Position numbers and translations under genes: made by a program. Below, in pieces: positions 18,009-25,494 of a stretch of 64,000 bases of DNA (positions are counted from its first letter, which is position 1; each line of letters begins with the position of its first letter). Under the pieces are notes generated by a model, which had not been told where the DNA came from, ran no database searches, and worked only from the letters and a program-made list of their open reading frames with translations. Origin of the DNA: an uncultured Collinsella sp. (GTDB lineage: Bacteria; Actinomycetota; Coriobacteriia; Coriobacteriales; Coriobacteriaceae); NCBI GenBank assembly GCA_958435945.1, contig CAUBIC010000001.1:372001-436000 (forward strand). Direction: 5' to 3'.

Positions 18009-18540
18009 CGGAAACTGCGTTCCGGATTTGGCGCTCAGAATGGGATGCGCTTTCCTTTTGAGCCTCTAGCGGAAAGCGTGTCCCGGAATTTGGCTCCAGA
18101 GTGGGATGCACTTTCCGGTTGGAGCTTCAAACGGAAAGTGCATCCCGGAATCCGCGCCTGGAATGGGACGCACTTTCCGGAACAGCCCTCAACCGGAAAC
18201 TGCGTCCCAGAATTTCGCTTCAGAGTGGGATGCCGTTTCCGGCTGAACCCTCTGGCGGAAAGTTCATCCCAGAATTGACGCTCGGAGTGGGATACAGTTT
18301 CCGGATGGAACCTCAGCGGAAATTGCGTCCCAGTTTGAGCGTCTATTCCGGGATGCAGTTTCCGTTGGGCGCTTCAGCCGGAAAGCGTGTCCCGTTCTGG
18401 GCCTTGATTCCGGGACACGGTTTCCGCTAGGTATGCCATATGGAAGGCGCATCCCATTCTGAACACTCAATCTGAGATATGGTTTCCGCGGTGCCGCCAA
18501 CTGGAAAGTGTGCCCCAGTTTGATGGGCAGGCGGGCATAA
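18009..18540. repeat. Palindromic repeat array 1: nine units of about 62 bp
   Basis: Units start at 18009, 18070, 18132, 18194, 18256, 18317, 18379, 18441 and 18502 (spacing 61-62 bp). Each begins with a left arm like CGGAAAGYGYRTCCC and ends with the complementary right arm GGGAYGCRYTTTCCG after a variable 15-18-nt centre; a 13-15-nt linker separates units. The last unit is truncated. Units 6-9 are the most divergent. The array fills the gap between the xdhD terminator and the 3' end of the minus-strand AbiEi-like gene. Confidence 0.9.
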
Positions 18541-18552
18541 GCTCAACAGCTC

Positions 18553-19551
18553 CTACAGGTCCACCTCGTTGAGCCATGTCGGCAGCGCAGTCTGCCGGAT
18601 GCCTGCCGTCTGCAGCTTTTTGGCGAGCACTCCTGCCGAGCGGACCTCGCTGATGGTAAAGCGCAGCAGAGGGTGGCCATAGAGCGATAGATGCGCCTCG
18701 CGCTGTCGTTCGGCAACGAGCGCCTCGGCGGTGGTGCGTCCGGCCAGCATAGTCTGGTCGGTATATTTGATGAGCCCGTCGAGCTCGCCCAGCGTGAGTT
18801 CCCGCGCCTGGCGCTCCCAGGCAAAGTCCGTTCGCATGGTTTCGGTCGAATCGAAGGGGTCCGTCAGCTCGTATTGAAGCCAGTCGGGCGCAAAGCCCGT
18901 CTCGATCATGATGGCTCGGGCGACCGATTCCCCGCCGCTCTCGGCGCGGGCGTCGGCATATCGAAGCGTTGTGAGGGCGGTGCGAATCGCGCGACCATTG
19001 CGGGCAGTCGCTCGTTGCTCAACGGCCTCCGTCAGCTGTTCCGGCGCAAGGCCGAGCTTTGAGATCGCCGAATCGGCAATGGGCATGCCGTCGGCAAAAC
19101 CAGTTTGCAGCAGGCAATCTGTGGCCGTTTGGATGGGCGGCGTTACCGATATGCCGGCTCTGCGTATTGCTCCGGCCGGCTCAATCTGGTGTCGCTGAAT
19201 ATGTGCGCCCGGACGAGCCGACGGCTTTGTCGAGCTGCAAACATGCACGACGTTCAGGTGTCGCCACGAGATCTCGAGCCCCAGCAGGCAAGCTGCCGAA
19301 AACGAGCAGAACGTCCAATCGGGATGGATGATCGCAAGGGCGCGGATAATCTCGCAATGGCGTTGCGCTCGGTTGAGTTCATCCCAGCGCGTTTTTCGCG
19401 CAAACAACCCCGGCATGGGCGAGACAACCGTGCCGCCGGCGCGCCGAAGGAGCGCTTTTCGGATCGCCGTGCTCGGGGGAATCAGGCAGCGCCCCTCTTG
19501 TTCGGCTTGAGTGAGCAGTTGGTTGATGAGCTGGTCATTGCAATGGGTCAT
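18553..19551 (-). CDS. AbiEi-like protein with probable DUF559/Vsr-type C-terminal domain
   Basis: A 332-residue protein with no membrane segment. The N-terminal half resembles AbiEi-type (type IV antitoxin-like) regulators: a short helical start, then PGLFARKTRWDELNR and FCSFSAACLLGLEI (about residues 48-94). The C-terminal part, with RTDFAWERQARELTLGELDG and a following EALVAERQRE helix, looks like the nuclease-fold DUF559 often fused to such regulators in Actinobacteria, though active-site residues were not verified. AAGGAGG precedes the ATG. It is flanked on both sides by palindromic arrays. Function is unproven; defence or mobile-element control is an inference. Confidence 0.6.
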   Translation of the reverse strand: MTHCNDQLINQLLTQAEQEGRCLIPPSTAIRKALLRRAGGTVVSPMPGLFARKTRWDELNRAQRHCEIIRALAIIHPDWTFCSFSAACLLGLEISWRHLNVVHVCSSTKPSARPGAHIQRHQIEPAGAIRRAGISVTPPIQTATDCLLQTGFADGMPIADSAISKLGLAPEQLTEAVEQRATARNGRAIRTALTTLRYADARAESGGESVARAIMIETGFAPDWLQYELTDPFDSTETMRTDFAWERQARELTLGELDGLIKYTDQTMLAGRTTAEALVAERQREAHLSLYGHPLLRFTISEVRSAGVLAKKLQTAGIRQTALPTWLNEVDL

Positions 19552-19846
19552 GAGCTACCGCCTCCTTTTTGGGGTGGCAAAAACGTATCAGCCGGAACTT
19601 GCCGCTCAACTGACCAAAAGCTGACCAAAATCTAACCATGCAGGTAGATGGCCTGTTTTCGGCGACATTTTTCATCCGAATCGGTGGGCGGTAATCGGCG
19701 ACCGTGAACGGTGGCTAGATATGAAGTCTTGGTAAGTTTCGGGACGTGTACTTTTTGAAAAAAAGCATTCTATCTGCTGTTTTGTGTTTCTGGATCGCAT
19801 ATTTGAAGGCATGTGATAAGGGCGGCGGACTGTCGCCTTGTATCTG
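19552..19846. other. Gap upstream of the AbiEi-like gene with a direct repeat
   Basis: No gene is supported in this 295-bp gap. CTGACCAAAA occurs twice with an 11-bp period (19610-19619 and 19621-19630), about 60 bp upstream of the AbiEi-like start, a plausible operator for that gene. The rest is AT-rich and leads into array 2. Confidence 0.4.
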
Positions 19847-20216
19847 CGGAAACTGTGACCCGGAATTGCCACTCGGAATGGGACGCGCTTTCCGGACAGC
19901 CCTCAACCGGAAACCGCATCCCAGATTTCGGCTCCAAACCGGGATGCGCTTTCCCGGCGGCGTTTCTGGCGGAAATTGCGCCCCGGAATGAGCGCTCAGA
20001 GTGGGACATGCTTTCCTGACGAGGCCGCATGCGGAAACTACGTCCCGGATTCGACGCTCAGAATGGGATGCATTTTCCGGTAGAAGCTTCAGCGGAAAGT
20101 GCATCCCAGAATTCAGGCTCAGAACGGGACACGCTTTCCGGATGGCATGTTTGGCGGAAACTACGGCCCAGTTTTTGGCTCCAGAACGGGATACATTTTC
20201 CGGAACGGTCCACGTG
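19847..20216. repeat. Palindromic repeat array 2: six units of about 62 bp
   Basis: Units start at 19847, 19908, 19970, 20032, 20093 and 20155, 61-62 bp apart, with the same CGGAAAxxxxxxCCC left arm and GGGAxxxxxTTTCC right arm as array 1. Centres and linkers differ between units, yet some linkers recur between arrays (for example the CAGCCCTCAAC type). It lies between the divergent AbiEi-like and ATPase genes. Confidence 0.9.
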
Positions 20217-20256
20217 CGGTGGTGTACCGCCCCTTTTGCGTGCGCCGCTTGTCGAA

Positions 20257-20312
20257 TTACGTTATAGCTAGCTATATTATAGGAAGGTATAATATAGCTA
20301 GCTATAACGTAA
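20257..20312 (+). promoter_or_regulatory. Perfect 25-bp inverted repeat with embedded promoter upstream of the ATPase gene
   Basis: 20257-20281 and 20288-20312 are exact reverse complements separated by GGAAGG. Each arm carries its own 14-bp palindrome TATAGCTAGCTATA or, allowing one extra pair, ATATAGCTAGCTATA. The right arm opens with TATAAT (20288-20293), a likely -10 box. The ATPase ribosome-binding site AAGGAAGG follows at once and the ATG is at 20328. This is a strong operator candidate for autoregulation, possibly through the winged helix in the ATPase. Confidence 0.8.
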
Positions 20313-20327
20313 AGGAAGGATGGCCCT

Positions 20328-21707
20328 ATGTTTATCGGAAGAACAGCGGAAATGTCCGAGCTCAATCGACTGTATGGCACGGGCTTCTTTGAGATGCCCG
20401 TGATTTACGGCCGCCGTCGTGTGGGCAAAACGCGCCTTATCACAGAGTTCATCCAAGGCAAGAAGGCTATTTACTTTCAAGCTCGTCGCACCAATGCGGA
20501 GGCAAACCTGCACGGCTTTAGCCAGGCGATACTTGCAGGCTCGGTTGGTGCTGCAGACGTGTCGTTTCGTAGTTTTGACGAAGCGTTCGATGCATTGGCC
20601 ACCATGGCTCGCACGGAACGTTTGATTGTCGTGATTGACGAGTATCCCTATCTCGCCCAATCGAATCCCGAGATCAGCTCGTTGCTGCAAGACAAGATCG
20701 ATCACTTGTACAAAGAGACCAAGCTCATGCTTATCCTGTGCGGGTCGTCGCTTTCGTTCATGGAAGAGCAGGTGTTGGGCTATGAGAGCCCACTATACGG
20801 TAGGCGCACGGCCCAGTTTAAGATCATGCCGCTCGATTTTATGACGACCCTCGGCCTGTGGCATAGCATGAGTCGCGAAGACGCTGCGGTTTGCTATGGC
20901 ATGACGGGCGGTATTCCTGCATATATCGAGAAAGTCGATGCTGCCACACCGCTCAAGGACAACATCAAACGTCTTTTTCTTACCCCTACGGGCTATCTCT
21001 TTGAGGAGCCGAGTAACCTGCTGTTGCAAGAGTGCCGCAATCCCGAGCAATATGATGCGATCGTGCAGGCAATTGCCCAGGGACGCTCGAGGATCTCGGA
21101 GATTGCGAGCTCTACGGGAATCCCTGCGAGCAACGTAAAGAGCTATGTGGATAAGCTGGCGTCGCTTGGGATTGTCGAGCGCGAGCTGCCCCTAAACGAG
21201 ACGAGCAATAAGCGAGCCGTGTATCTGCTGAGCGACCAGATGTTTAGGTTCTGGTACAAGTTTGTTCCGCAGAACATCGGGCTGATTCAAAACGATATGG
21301 CCGAGATGGCGTATAAGCGCATTGAGCCGCACGTATCGGATTACATGGGCACGGTCTTTGAGCTTATATGCAGACAATACGTGTACGAACTCGCGCGAGC
21401 GGGCCAGCTCGATGTGGTTCCGGCGAGCGTCGGGCGCTGGTGGGGGACGGATAATCGCACGCATACGCAGGAAGAAATCGACTTGATTGTTGACGACGGC
21501 GAGGGCACTGCACTGTTTGCGGAATGCAAATGGCGCAATGAACCGGTGGACGAAGACGTGCTGCAAAAGCTCGTGTACCGAAGCGAGCTCTTTAGGCGGC
21601 AGCATAAAAGCTACGTGATCTTCTCGAAGCGTGGCTTTACGCAAGGATGTCAGGAAGCTGCGGCGAGCAGGGGAGATACCAAGCTGATTTCGTTTGCCGA
21701 GATGTGA
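20328..21707 (+). CDS. AAA-type ATPase with DUF234 (archaeal-ATPase-like family)
   Basis: A 459-residue ATPase. Walker A is GRRRVGKT (residues 28-35) and Walker B is LIVVIDEYP with D104-E105. A winged helix follows (ISEIASSTGIPASNVKSYVDKL, written here in part: SSTGIPASNVKSYV, about residues 260-285). The C-terminal DUF234 region holds EEIDLIVDD and FAECKW, the E/D...ExK pattern of PD-(D/E)XK-like nuclease folds. No membrane segments. Functions of this family are mostly unknown; it is common in anaerobes and archaea. Here it lies between arrays 2 and 3 and directly behind a 25-bp palindrome. Confidence 0.85.
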   Translation: MFIGRTAEMSELNRLYGTGFFEMPVIYGRRRVGKTRLITEFIQGKKAIYFQARRTNAEANLHGFSQAILAGSVGAADVSFRSFDEAFDALATMARTERLIVVIDEYPYLAQSNPEISSLLQDKIDHLYKETKLMLILCGSSLSFMEEQVLGYESPLYGRRTAQFKIMPLDFMTTLGLWHSMSREDAAVCYGMTGGIPAYIEKVDAATPLKDNIKRLFLTPTGYLFEEPSNLLLQECRNPEQYDAIVQAIAQGRSRISEIASSTGIPASNVKSYVDKLASLGIVERELPLNETSNKRAVYLLSDQMFRFWYKFVPQNIGLIQNDMAEMAYKRIEPHVSDYMGTVFELICRQYVYELARAGQLDVVPASVGRWWGTDNRTHTQEEIDLIVDDGEGTALFAECKWRNEPVDEDVLQKLVYRSELFRRQHKSYVIFSKRGFTQGCQEAAASRGDTKLISFAEM

Positions 21708-21801
21708 GTGCGGGGTAGCTCTGCTCGAGAACAAGAGCCTGTCCTCGAATTGCTGGAATGGGGCCCTTCTTTTGTCGTGTTGGCTGCCGGCGGAATGTCG
21801 G

Positions 21802-22160
21802 CGGAAAGCGTGTCCCGGATTATAGCTCCAGAGTGGGATGGCCTTTCCGGATCGGCCCCTCGCGGAAAATGCATTCCGGAATGAGCGCTCAGACTGGGAC
21901 GCATTTTCCGGATCGGCCTTCAAGCGGAAGCTGCGTCCCGGATTCTGGCTCCAGAGTGGGATGCCGTTTCCGGTTGAGGTCTCTGGCGGAAGCTGTATCC
22001 CGGAATCGAGCTTCAGAGTGGGACGTGCTTTCCCGTCAGGAGCTCAAGTGGAAACTACGTCCCGGATTCAAGCCTCGGAATGGGACGCGCTTTCCGGATG
22101 GGCTTCAAGCGGAAACTGTGTCCCAGAATCGACATGGCTTCAAGTGGAAAGCGCGTCTTA
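21802..22160. repeat. Palindromic repeat array 3: five full units plus two damaged ones
   Basis: Units start at 21802, 21863, 21925, 21987 and 22049 (61-62 bp apart), then 22110 and 22145. The 22110 unit lost its right half, so the next left arm follows after only 35 bp. The same arms as arrays 1 and 2 are used. The array starts 95 nt after the ATPase stop and runs into a gene remnant, as if a deletion had removed the rest. Confidence 0.88.
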
Positions 22161-22161
22161 G

Positions 22162-22266
22162 AATGCCGCGCCGGCGTTTTTGGCGGTCGTGGTTGGAAAG
22201 GGGAGCATTGCCTACACACGCGACGACGGCGTGGCGGTGATCCCCATGGCGGCACTTGGGGCGTAG
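22162..22266 (+). pseudogene. Possible C-terminal remnant of an ATPase (DUF4143-like tail)
   Basis: An open stretch without start codon encodes a peptide containing VGKGSIAYTRDDGVAVIPMA and ends LGA-stop at 22264-22266. The xDDGVxVIPxxxL ending looks like the tail of DUF4143-type ATPases, as I recall them. It begins right at the broken end of array 3, so a second array-associated ATPase may once have stood here. Short length makes this tentative. Confidence 0.35.
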
Positions 22267-22308
22267 TGGTTTTGCGGACGTGCCGTGCTTCCTTTACCGA
22301 AAATCCAT

Positions 22309-22337
22309 TTGGTAAACCAGATGCTCGCGGATAGAAT
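22309..22337 (+). promoter_or_regulatory. Candidate promoter
   Basis: TTGGTA (22309-22314) and TAGAAT (22332-22337) are separated by exactly 17 nt. The next gene start is almost 390 nt away, but a terminator lies at 22516-22562, so this promoter may drive a short transcript. Confidence 0.4.
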
Positions 22338-22342
22338 AAAGT

Positions 22343-22562
22343 TGGCGGCAGCCCAAGTTCTGGAGAGCTGGGCAGCGCCGTTGCTTGGTCAAGAGGTCAG
22401 TGCCTTAATGGCAGCGACTTGTTATGCTTCGAATGCTGCTTGAGTGCCTCGGAAAGTTCGATAAGCGCCGTGAAGAGCGAGATCAAAGCAACCAAGAGCT
22501 CTACGAGCTCTGATGGGCCCGGGATGACCGCTGATTCAAGTCACCGGGCCTCAATCTTTTTC
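22343..22562 (+). ncRNA. Candidate small transcription unit of about 220 nt (unknown RNA or tiny gene)
   Basis: A promoter-like pair upstream and a terminator hairpin downstream frame this stretch. Near the 5' end, GGCGGCAGCCCA and TGGGCAGCGCC can pair imperfectly. A 29-codon frame (22424-22513, MLRMLLECLGKFDKRREERD...) ends just before the terminator but lacks a ribosome-binding site. The opposite strand reads as a hydrophobic peptide (ELVELLVALISLFTALIELS) without a proper start. No known RNA family was recognised. Confidence 0.3.
22516..22562 (+). terminator. Rho-independent terminator
   Basis: GGCCCGG (22516-22522) plus TGAC (22525-22528) pair with GTCACCGGGCC (22540-22550), with a 2-nt bulge, followed by a T-run at 22557-22561. 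It lies 160 nt before the exonuclease gene. Confidence 0.65.
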
Positions 22563-22725
22563 ATCCATTTGAATAGAGTGGGCGGCGCTCTTGGGGTCGA
22601 CTGCATGGCGTGTGCCTGGCGCGCGTGGCATTGCGCCCCGCTTTCATGTCCGCACGGGCGCCTATCCTTACGGCAATGTAGCCGCCTATGTAGCGAGCGG
22701 CAGGCAACGGAGAAAGGCCCTAACC

Positions 22726-23460
22726 GTGTCAGCTGAAAAGACGCCGTGTATCTCGGCTATCGATACGACGAACTTTGCGCGCCAGATTGTGCTGGACTTT
22801 GAGTTTGCGCCGGTGCCAAAGCAGCGCCAACGCCGTGGACTGCGCAACGAGATTATTGAGGTCGGCGCCGTCAAGCTCGATTACCACGGCAACGTTATGG
22901 GCGAGTTCTCGCAGTTTGTGCAGACAGAATTTACCGAAGGCGTTGCGTTTCCCGTTCGCGAGCTTACGGGGATATCGGCTGTGGACACCGCGATGGCCGA
23001 TCCGCTCTACGTGGTGATCAAAAGGCTCAGCGATTGGATCGGTCGCTACTCCGCCCAAGTGGTCTGTTGGAGCGGAGCGGATCGTCGACAGCTTTTGACC
23101 GAGTGCCAGGCAAAGCGCATCGATCTTTCCGCATTTCCTACGGACTGGGCCGACCTGCAGGCGTTTTACACCTCGATTATGGACGTGGGCAGCCACGGGT
23201 GCGTCTCTTTGGGTGACGCGGCAATGTGGTTTGGCATCGAGTTTGACGAGTCGACGGGCCACGCCCACAGCGCCCTGGCCGATGCGCGCGTGACCGCAAA
23301 GTTGCTCAGGCAGATGATGGACGGGGACTATCGCGTGAGCCCGCGCGCCCAGGAAGTCCGCCAGCGATGGGGGATGGGCGAGCGAGCCCAGACGCGCCTT
23401 TCCAGCAAGTGCCCCGAGCTGAGCGATCTGCTGCTGAAGTTGAAGGCGGAGGGGAGGTAG
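22726..23460 (+). CDS. DnaQ-like 3'-5' exonuclease (DEDD family)
   Basis: A 244-residue nuclease-fold protein. DEDD residues are visible as D and E in VLDFEF (about residues 24-29), an aspartate in CWSGADRRQLL, and H...D in HAHSALADARVTAKLL near residue 190. This is the layout of RNase T, oligoribonuclease and DNA polymerase epsilon-type exonucleases; the substrate is unknown. GTG 22726 was chosen because GGAGAAAGG stands 8 nt upstream; a longer frame from 22591 has no such site. It stands alone, downstream of the array region. Confidence 0.75.
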   Translation: MSAEKTPCISAIDTTNFARQIVLDFEFAPVPKQRQRRGLRNEIIEVGAVKLDYHGNVMGEFSQFVQTEFTEGVAFPVRELTGISAVDTAMADPLYVVIKRLSDWIGRYSAQVVCWSGADRRQLLTECQAKRIDLSAFPTDWADLQAFYTSIMDVGSHGCVSLGDAAMWFGIEFDESTGHAHSALADARVTAKLLRQMMDGDYRVSPRAQEVRQRWGMGERAQTRLSSKCPELSDLLLKLKAEGR

Positions 23461-23570
23461 GCCTTTTGAGAACGCCATTCGGTTTGGCATGGCGGGACTG
23501 TAAGCGCGACTTCGCCCTGCTGTTTGAATCGAAGCGTCAACCAGTATGACGAGCTGTCTGGTCTGTCTGC

Positions 23571-23993
23571 CTACGCCCTCGCAATCCCGCGTGCCGCGCT
23601 CAGCAGCTCGTACTCCCTCTGACTCCACTGGTGCAGCTCAGCGGCATCGACGGCATCGCGACACAGGTCCAGGAACACCTCGGCTCCCTCGCAGAAGCAC
23701 TCACGGGTAAAGGCGCCGGATCCGTCTGCAACGCACTTGCCGTCGGCAAAGAGCTTCCAACTCGACGGCTCGCGCGAGTCGTCTCCGAGCAGCTTGATCT
23801 GCAGTACGTGCGGGTTGCCAGCAGCATAGAGCTCTTCCTCGAGCTTCTGTACCGTAAAGCGCATCTGGTGGGAGAGGCTGCTCTTGACCAAAGCCGAGGC
23901 ATAGCCGTTCGGCTTATCAAGAAGATGCATTCGCTTTGGTTTGGCGACCAGGTTGTGGAAGTTGCGCTCGCTGCGCACAGAGAAATTGTCCAT
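23571..23993 (-). CDS. Hypothetical protein of 140 residues
   Basis: I do not recognise this protein. The start ATG at 23993 has an excellent AAAGGAG on the minus strand, supporting a real gene. It is soluble and basic at the N-terminus, with a central charged region (FTVQKLEEELYAAGNPHVLQ) and a C-terminal part containing CFCEGAEVFLDLCRDAVDAA, which carries three of its few cysteines. No transmembrane segment or signal peptide. It is convergent with the exonuclease gene. Confidence 0.6.
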   Translation of the reverse strand: MDNFSVRSERNFHNLVAKPKRMHLLDKPNGYASALVKSSLSHQMRFTVQKLEEELYAAGNPHVLQIKLLGDDSREPSSWKLFADGKCVADGSGAFTRECFCEGAEVFLDLCRDAVDAAELHQWSQREYELLSAARGIARA

Positions 23994-24142
23994 ACGGACT
24001 CCTTTCATCGATGTTGGCAGGGCCACCGTGCCTCTTGGCCGGTTGGCGTCGGGATCGTGGAGCCAACTCTCTACCCCGACTCTGGATAAAACGCGCCCAC
24101 TCCTTGCGGGCACGATGGAGTCTATCAGCGCGCGCGGACAGA

Positions 24143-24186
24143 AATCAAGCGCCGCCTGCGAAATGATGTGCAGACGGCGCTTGATT
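24143..24186 (-). terminator. Probable minus-strand terminator
   Basis: AATCAAGCGCCG (24143-24154) pairs perfectly with CGGCGCTTGATT (24175-24186), with inner CTGC/GCAG pairing. On the minus strand it is followed by TTTCTG. It would end transcripts from the membrane-anchored protein gene at 24366-25370, placing the 33-bp repeats in that transcript's 3' untranslated region. Confidence 0.55.
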
Positions 24187-24211
24187 ACGCGGCAATTATT
24201 CGGCAAACATC

Positions 24212-24321
24212 CGGAAAAGTGTCGAAATCGGCCGTATGAAAGTACGGAAAAGTGTCAAATTCGAGCCGCCCAAATTACGGAAAAGTGTCGAAATGGGCGC
24301 GTGGAAATCACGGAAAAGTGT
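24212..24321. repeat. Four direct repeats with an exact 33-bp period
   Basis: CGGAAAAGTGT starts at 24212, 24245, 24278 and 24311, exactly 33 bp apart; flanks are also partly shared (the first three copies continue CRAAAT). The period is divisible by three, so one plus-strand frame reads as an 11-residue repeat (TEKCRNGRVEI-like), but that frame overlaps the 140-residue gene antisense. It could be a protein-binding array, a mobile repeat or the 3' region of the next gene. Confidence 0.8.
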
Positions 24322-24365
24322 AAAACCGCACGTAAAAAGGGGTGCGGCATAGCTTATGTTCCAAC

Positions 24366-25370
24366 CTAGCTGTTGGGGTCGCCCTTGAGGGTGTTGATGT
24401 CCAGGTACTGGTTGTCGTCCTCTTTTTGCTGCGTTGCCGATTCGGACGCGGTGGGGCCGCGGAATAGCTGGAATCCCTCAAACGCAATCACGCCGAGCAG
24501 AGCGATGATGATGGCGATAAAGACAACCTTTGCCGCCTGCGAAAACTCCGAAAAGCGCGGCGGTTCTTCTTCGCTGTGGTAATCGGCAGCGCGCTTATCG
24601 TCGGTGCCGTGGGTATACGACGATGCCGAGGCTGCCTTTACGCTCGCTTGGTTGCAATCGGCAGAGGGCGCGGCGGCAAACGGGTCGCGAGAATATCCGC
24701 TCGACGTTTGGCCGTAATCCTCGGTTTCGATGCGGCCTGCGCGAGGCTGTTCGCTCGGGCGGTTGGCATATGCTGCGGTGTTGTCGTATGCGGAGTCGCG
24801 TTTCTCGGCAGCCGCAAACAGGGGGTTTACCGGAATGTCGAGCACCGGCATGCCGCTCGAGGTCTCGTCCAGATCTGCCGCCGCCCAGGAATCAAAGGCA
24901 AACTGACGGTTGGAAAGATCATCCAGATCCATGACAGGCGGCTCGAGCTCGGCCTCGGGCTGGGGTTCGGGAGCCGCGTATGTCGGCTGCTGCGGGGTGG
25001 CATACGCGGGCGCGCTGCTGGGCGCATGGCGCTGTGTCGCTGCAGCGAGAAACGCCGCCGTCTCGGACGGATCGCTAGCAGGACGGGGTGCAGGGGCGGC
25101 TTTACGCGTCGTCTGCACGATAGGACGGGTGGCAAAGTCGTCTGCGGGCACGGATGCCGGCGCGGGCGTGGCGGAAGGCACGGGCTTTGCACTTGTCGGG
25201 CGAACCCCGCCGCCCACGAGTTCCTCGGCGGTCCAAGGGCGGTCGCTCATCACGTCGTCGAGGCTCAACGCAAACAGATCGTCTTCGCCCTCGTCAAACG
25301 CGCGTTTCGCATGCCTGGCGCCAGAAACGGTGCCTCCGCGGCCGTTGCGTGATGCGTTGCTCGACCCCAT
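24366..25370 (-). CDS. Low-complexity protein with a single C-terminal membrane anchor
   Basis: I do not recognise this 334-residue protein. The first 280 residues are rich in Ala, Pro, Ser and acidic residues and likely disordered, with short motifs such as DDLFALSLDDVM near residue 35 and PVMDLDDLSNRQFAFDSW. One transmembrane segment, AAKVVFIAIIIALLGVIAF, lies near residues 286-304, followed by a short tail (about 30 residues). It is probably tail-anchored with the long part in the cytoplasm. The ATG at 25370 was preferred because a TATAAT box (minus strand, 25411-25406) overlaps the region just before the alternative ATG at 25403. Confidence 0.65.
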   Translation of the reverse strand: MGSSNASRNGRGGTVSGARHAKRAFDEGEDDLFALSLDDVMSDRPWTAEELVGGGVRPTSAKPVPSATPAPASVPADDFATRPIVQTTRKAAPAPRPASDPSETAAFLAAATQRHAPSSAPAYATPQQPTYAAPEPQPEAELEPPVMDLDDLSNRQFAFDSWAAADLDETSSGMPVLDIPVNPLFAAAEKRDSAYDNTAAYANRPSEQPRAGRIETEDYGQTSSGYSRDPFAAAPSADCNQASVKAASASSYTHGTDDKRAADYHSEEEPPRFSEFSQAAKVVFIAIIIALLGVIAFEGFQLFRGPTASESATQQKEDDNQYLDINTLKGDPNS

Positions 25371-25405
25371 CTTGTTCCATCCTTTCGAAATACTCGCATT
25401 CATCG

Positions 25406-25411
25406 ATTATA
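25406..25411 (-). promoter_or_regulatory. -10 box for the membrane-anchored protein gene
   Basis: TATAAT on the minus strand, about 36 nt before the chosen start at 25370. No strong -35 box was found. Confidence 0.4.
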
Positions 25412-25494
25412 TGGAACTTCCCAAGCGGCTCGGTCTTGGATTCGTGCTTTCCAGAACTCGCGCCCAAAAGGGGAGGGGCAATCCAGACGAGTGC

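Noticed and set aside
18009..22160. Peptides encoded by frames running through the palindromic arrays
   Set aside because: The ~62-bp period is not a multiple of three, so the same repeat is read in changing frames; all frames stay open only because the unit lacks stops. No ribosome-binding sites were seen.
22591..22725. N-terminal extension of the exonuclease from the upstream ATG
   Set aside because: The upstream ATG has no ribosome-binding site and the added segment is not DEDD-like; the GTG at 22726 has a well-placed site.
23941..24369. 142-codon plus-strand frame containing the 11-residue TEKC-type repeats
   Set aside because: Its first half overlaps the well-supported 140-residue minus-strand gene and no ribosome-binding site was seen; kept only as a possibility in the repeat entry.
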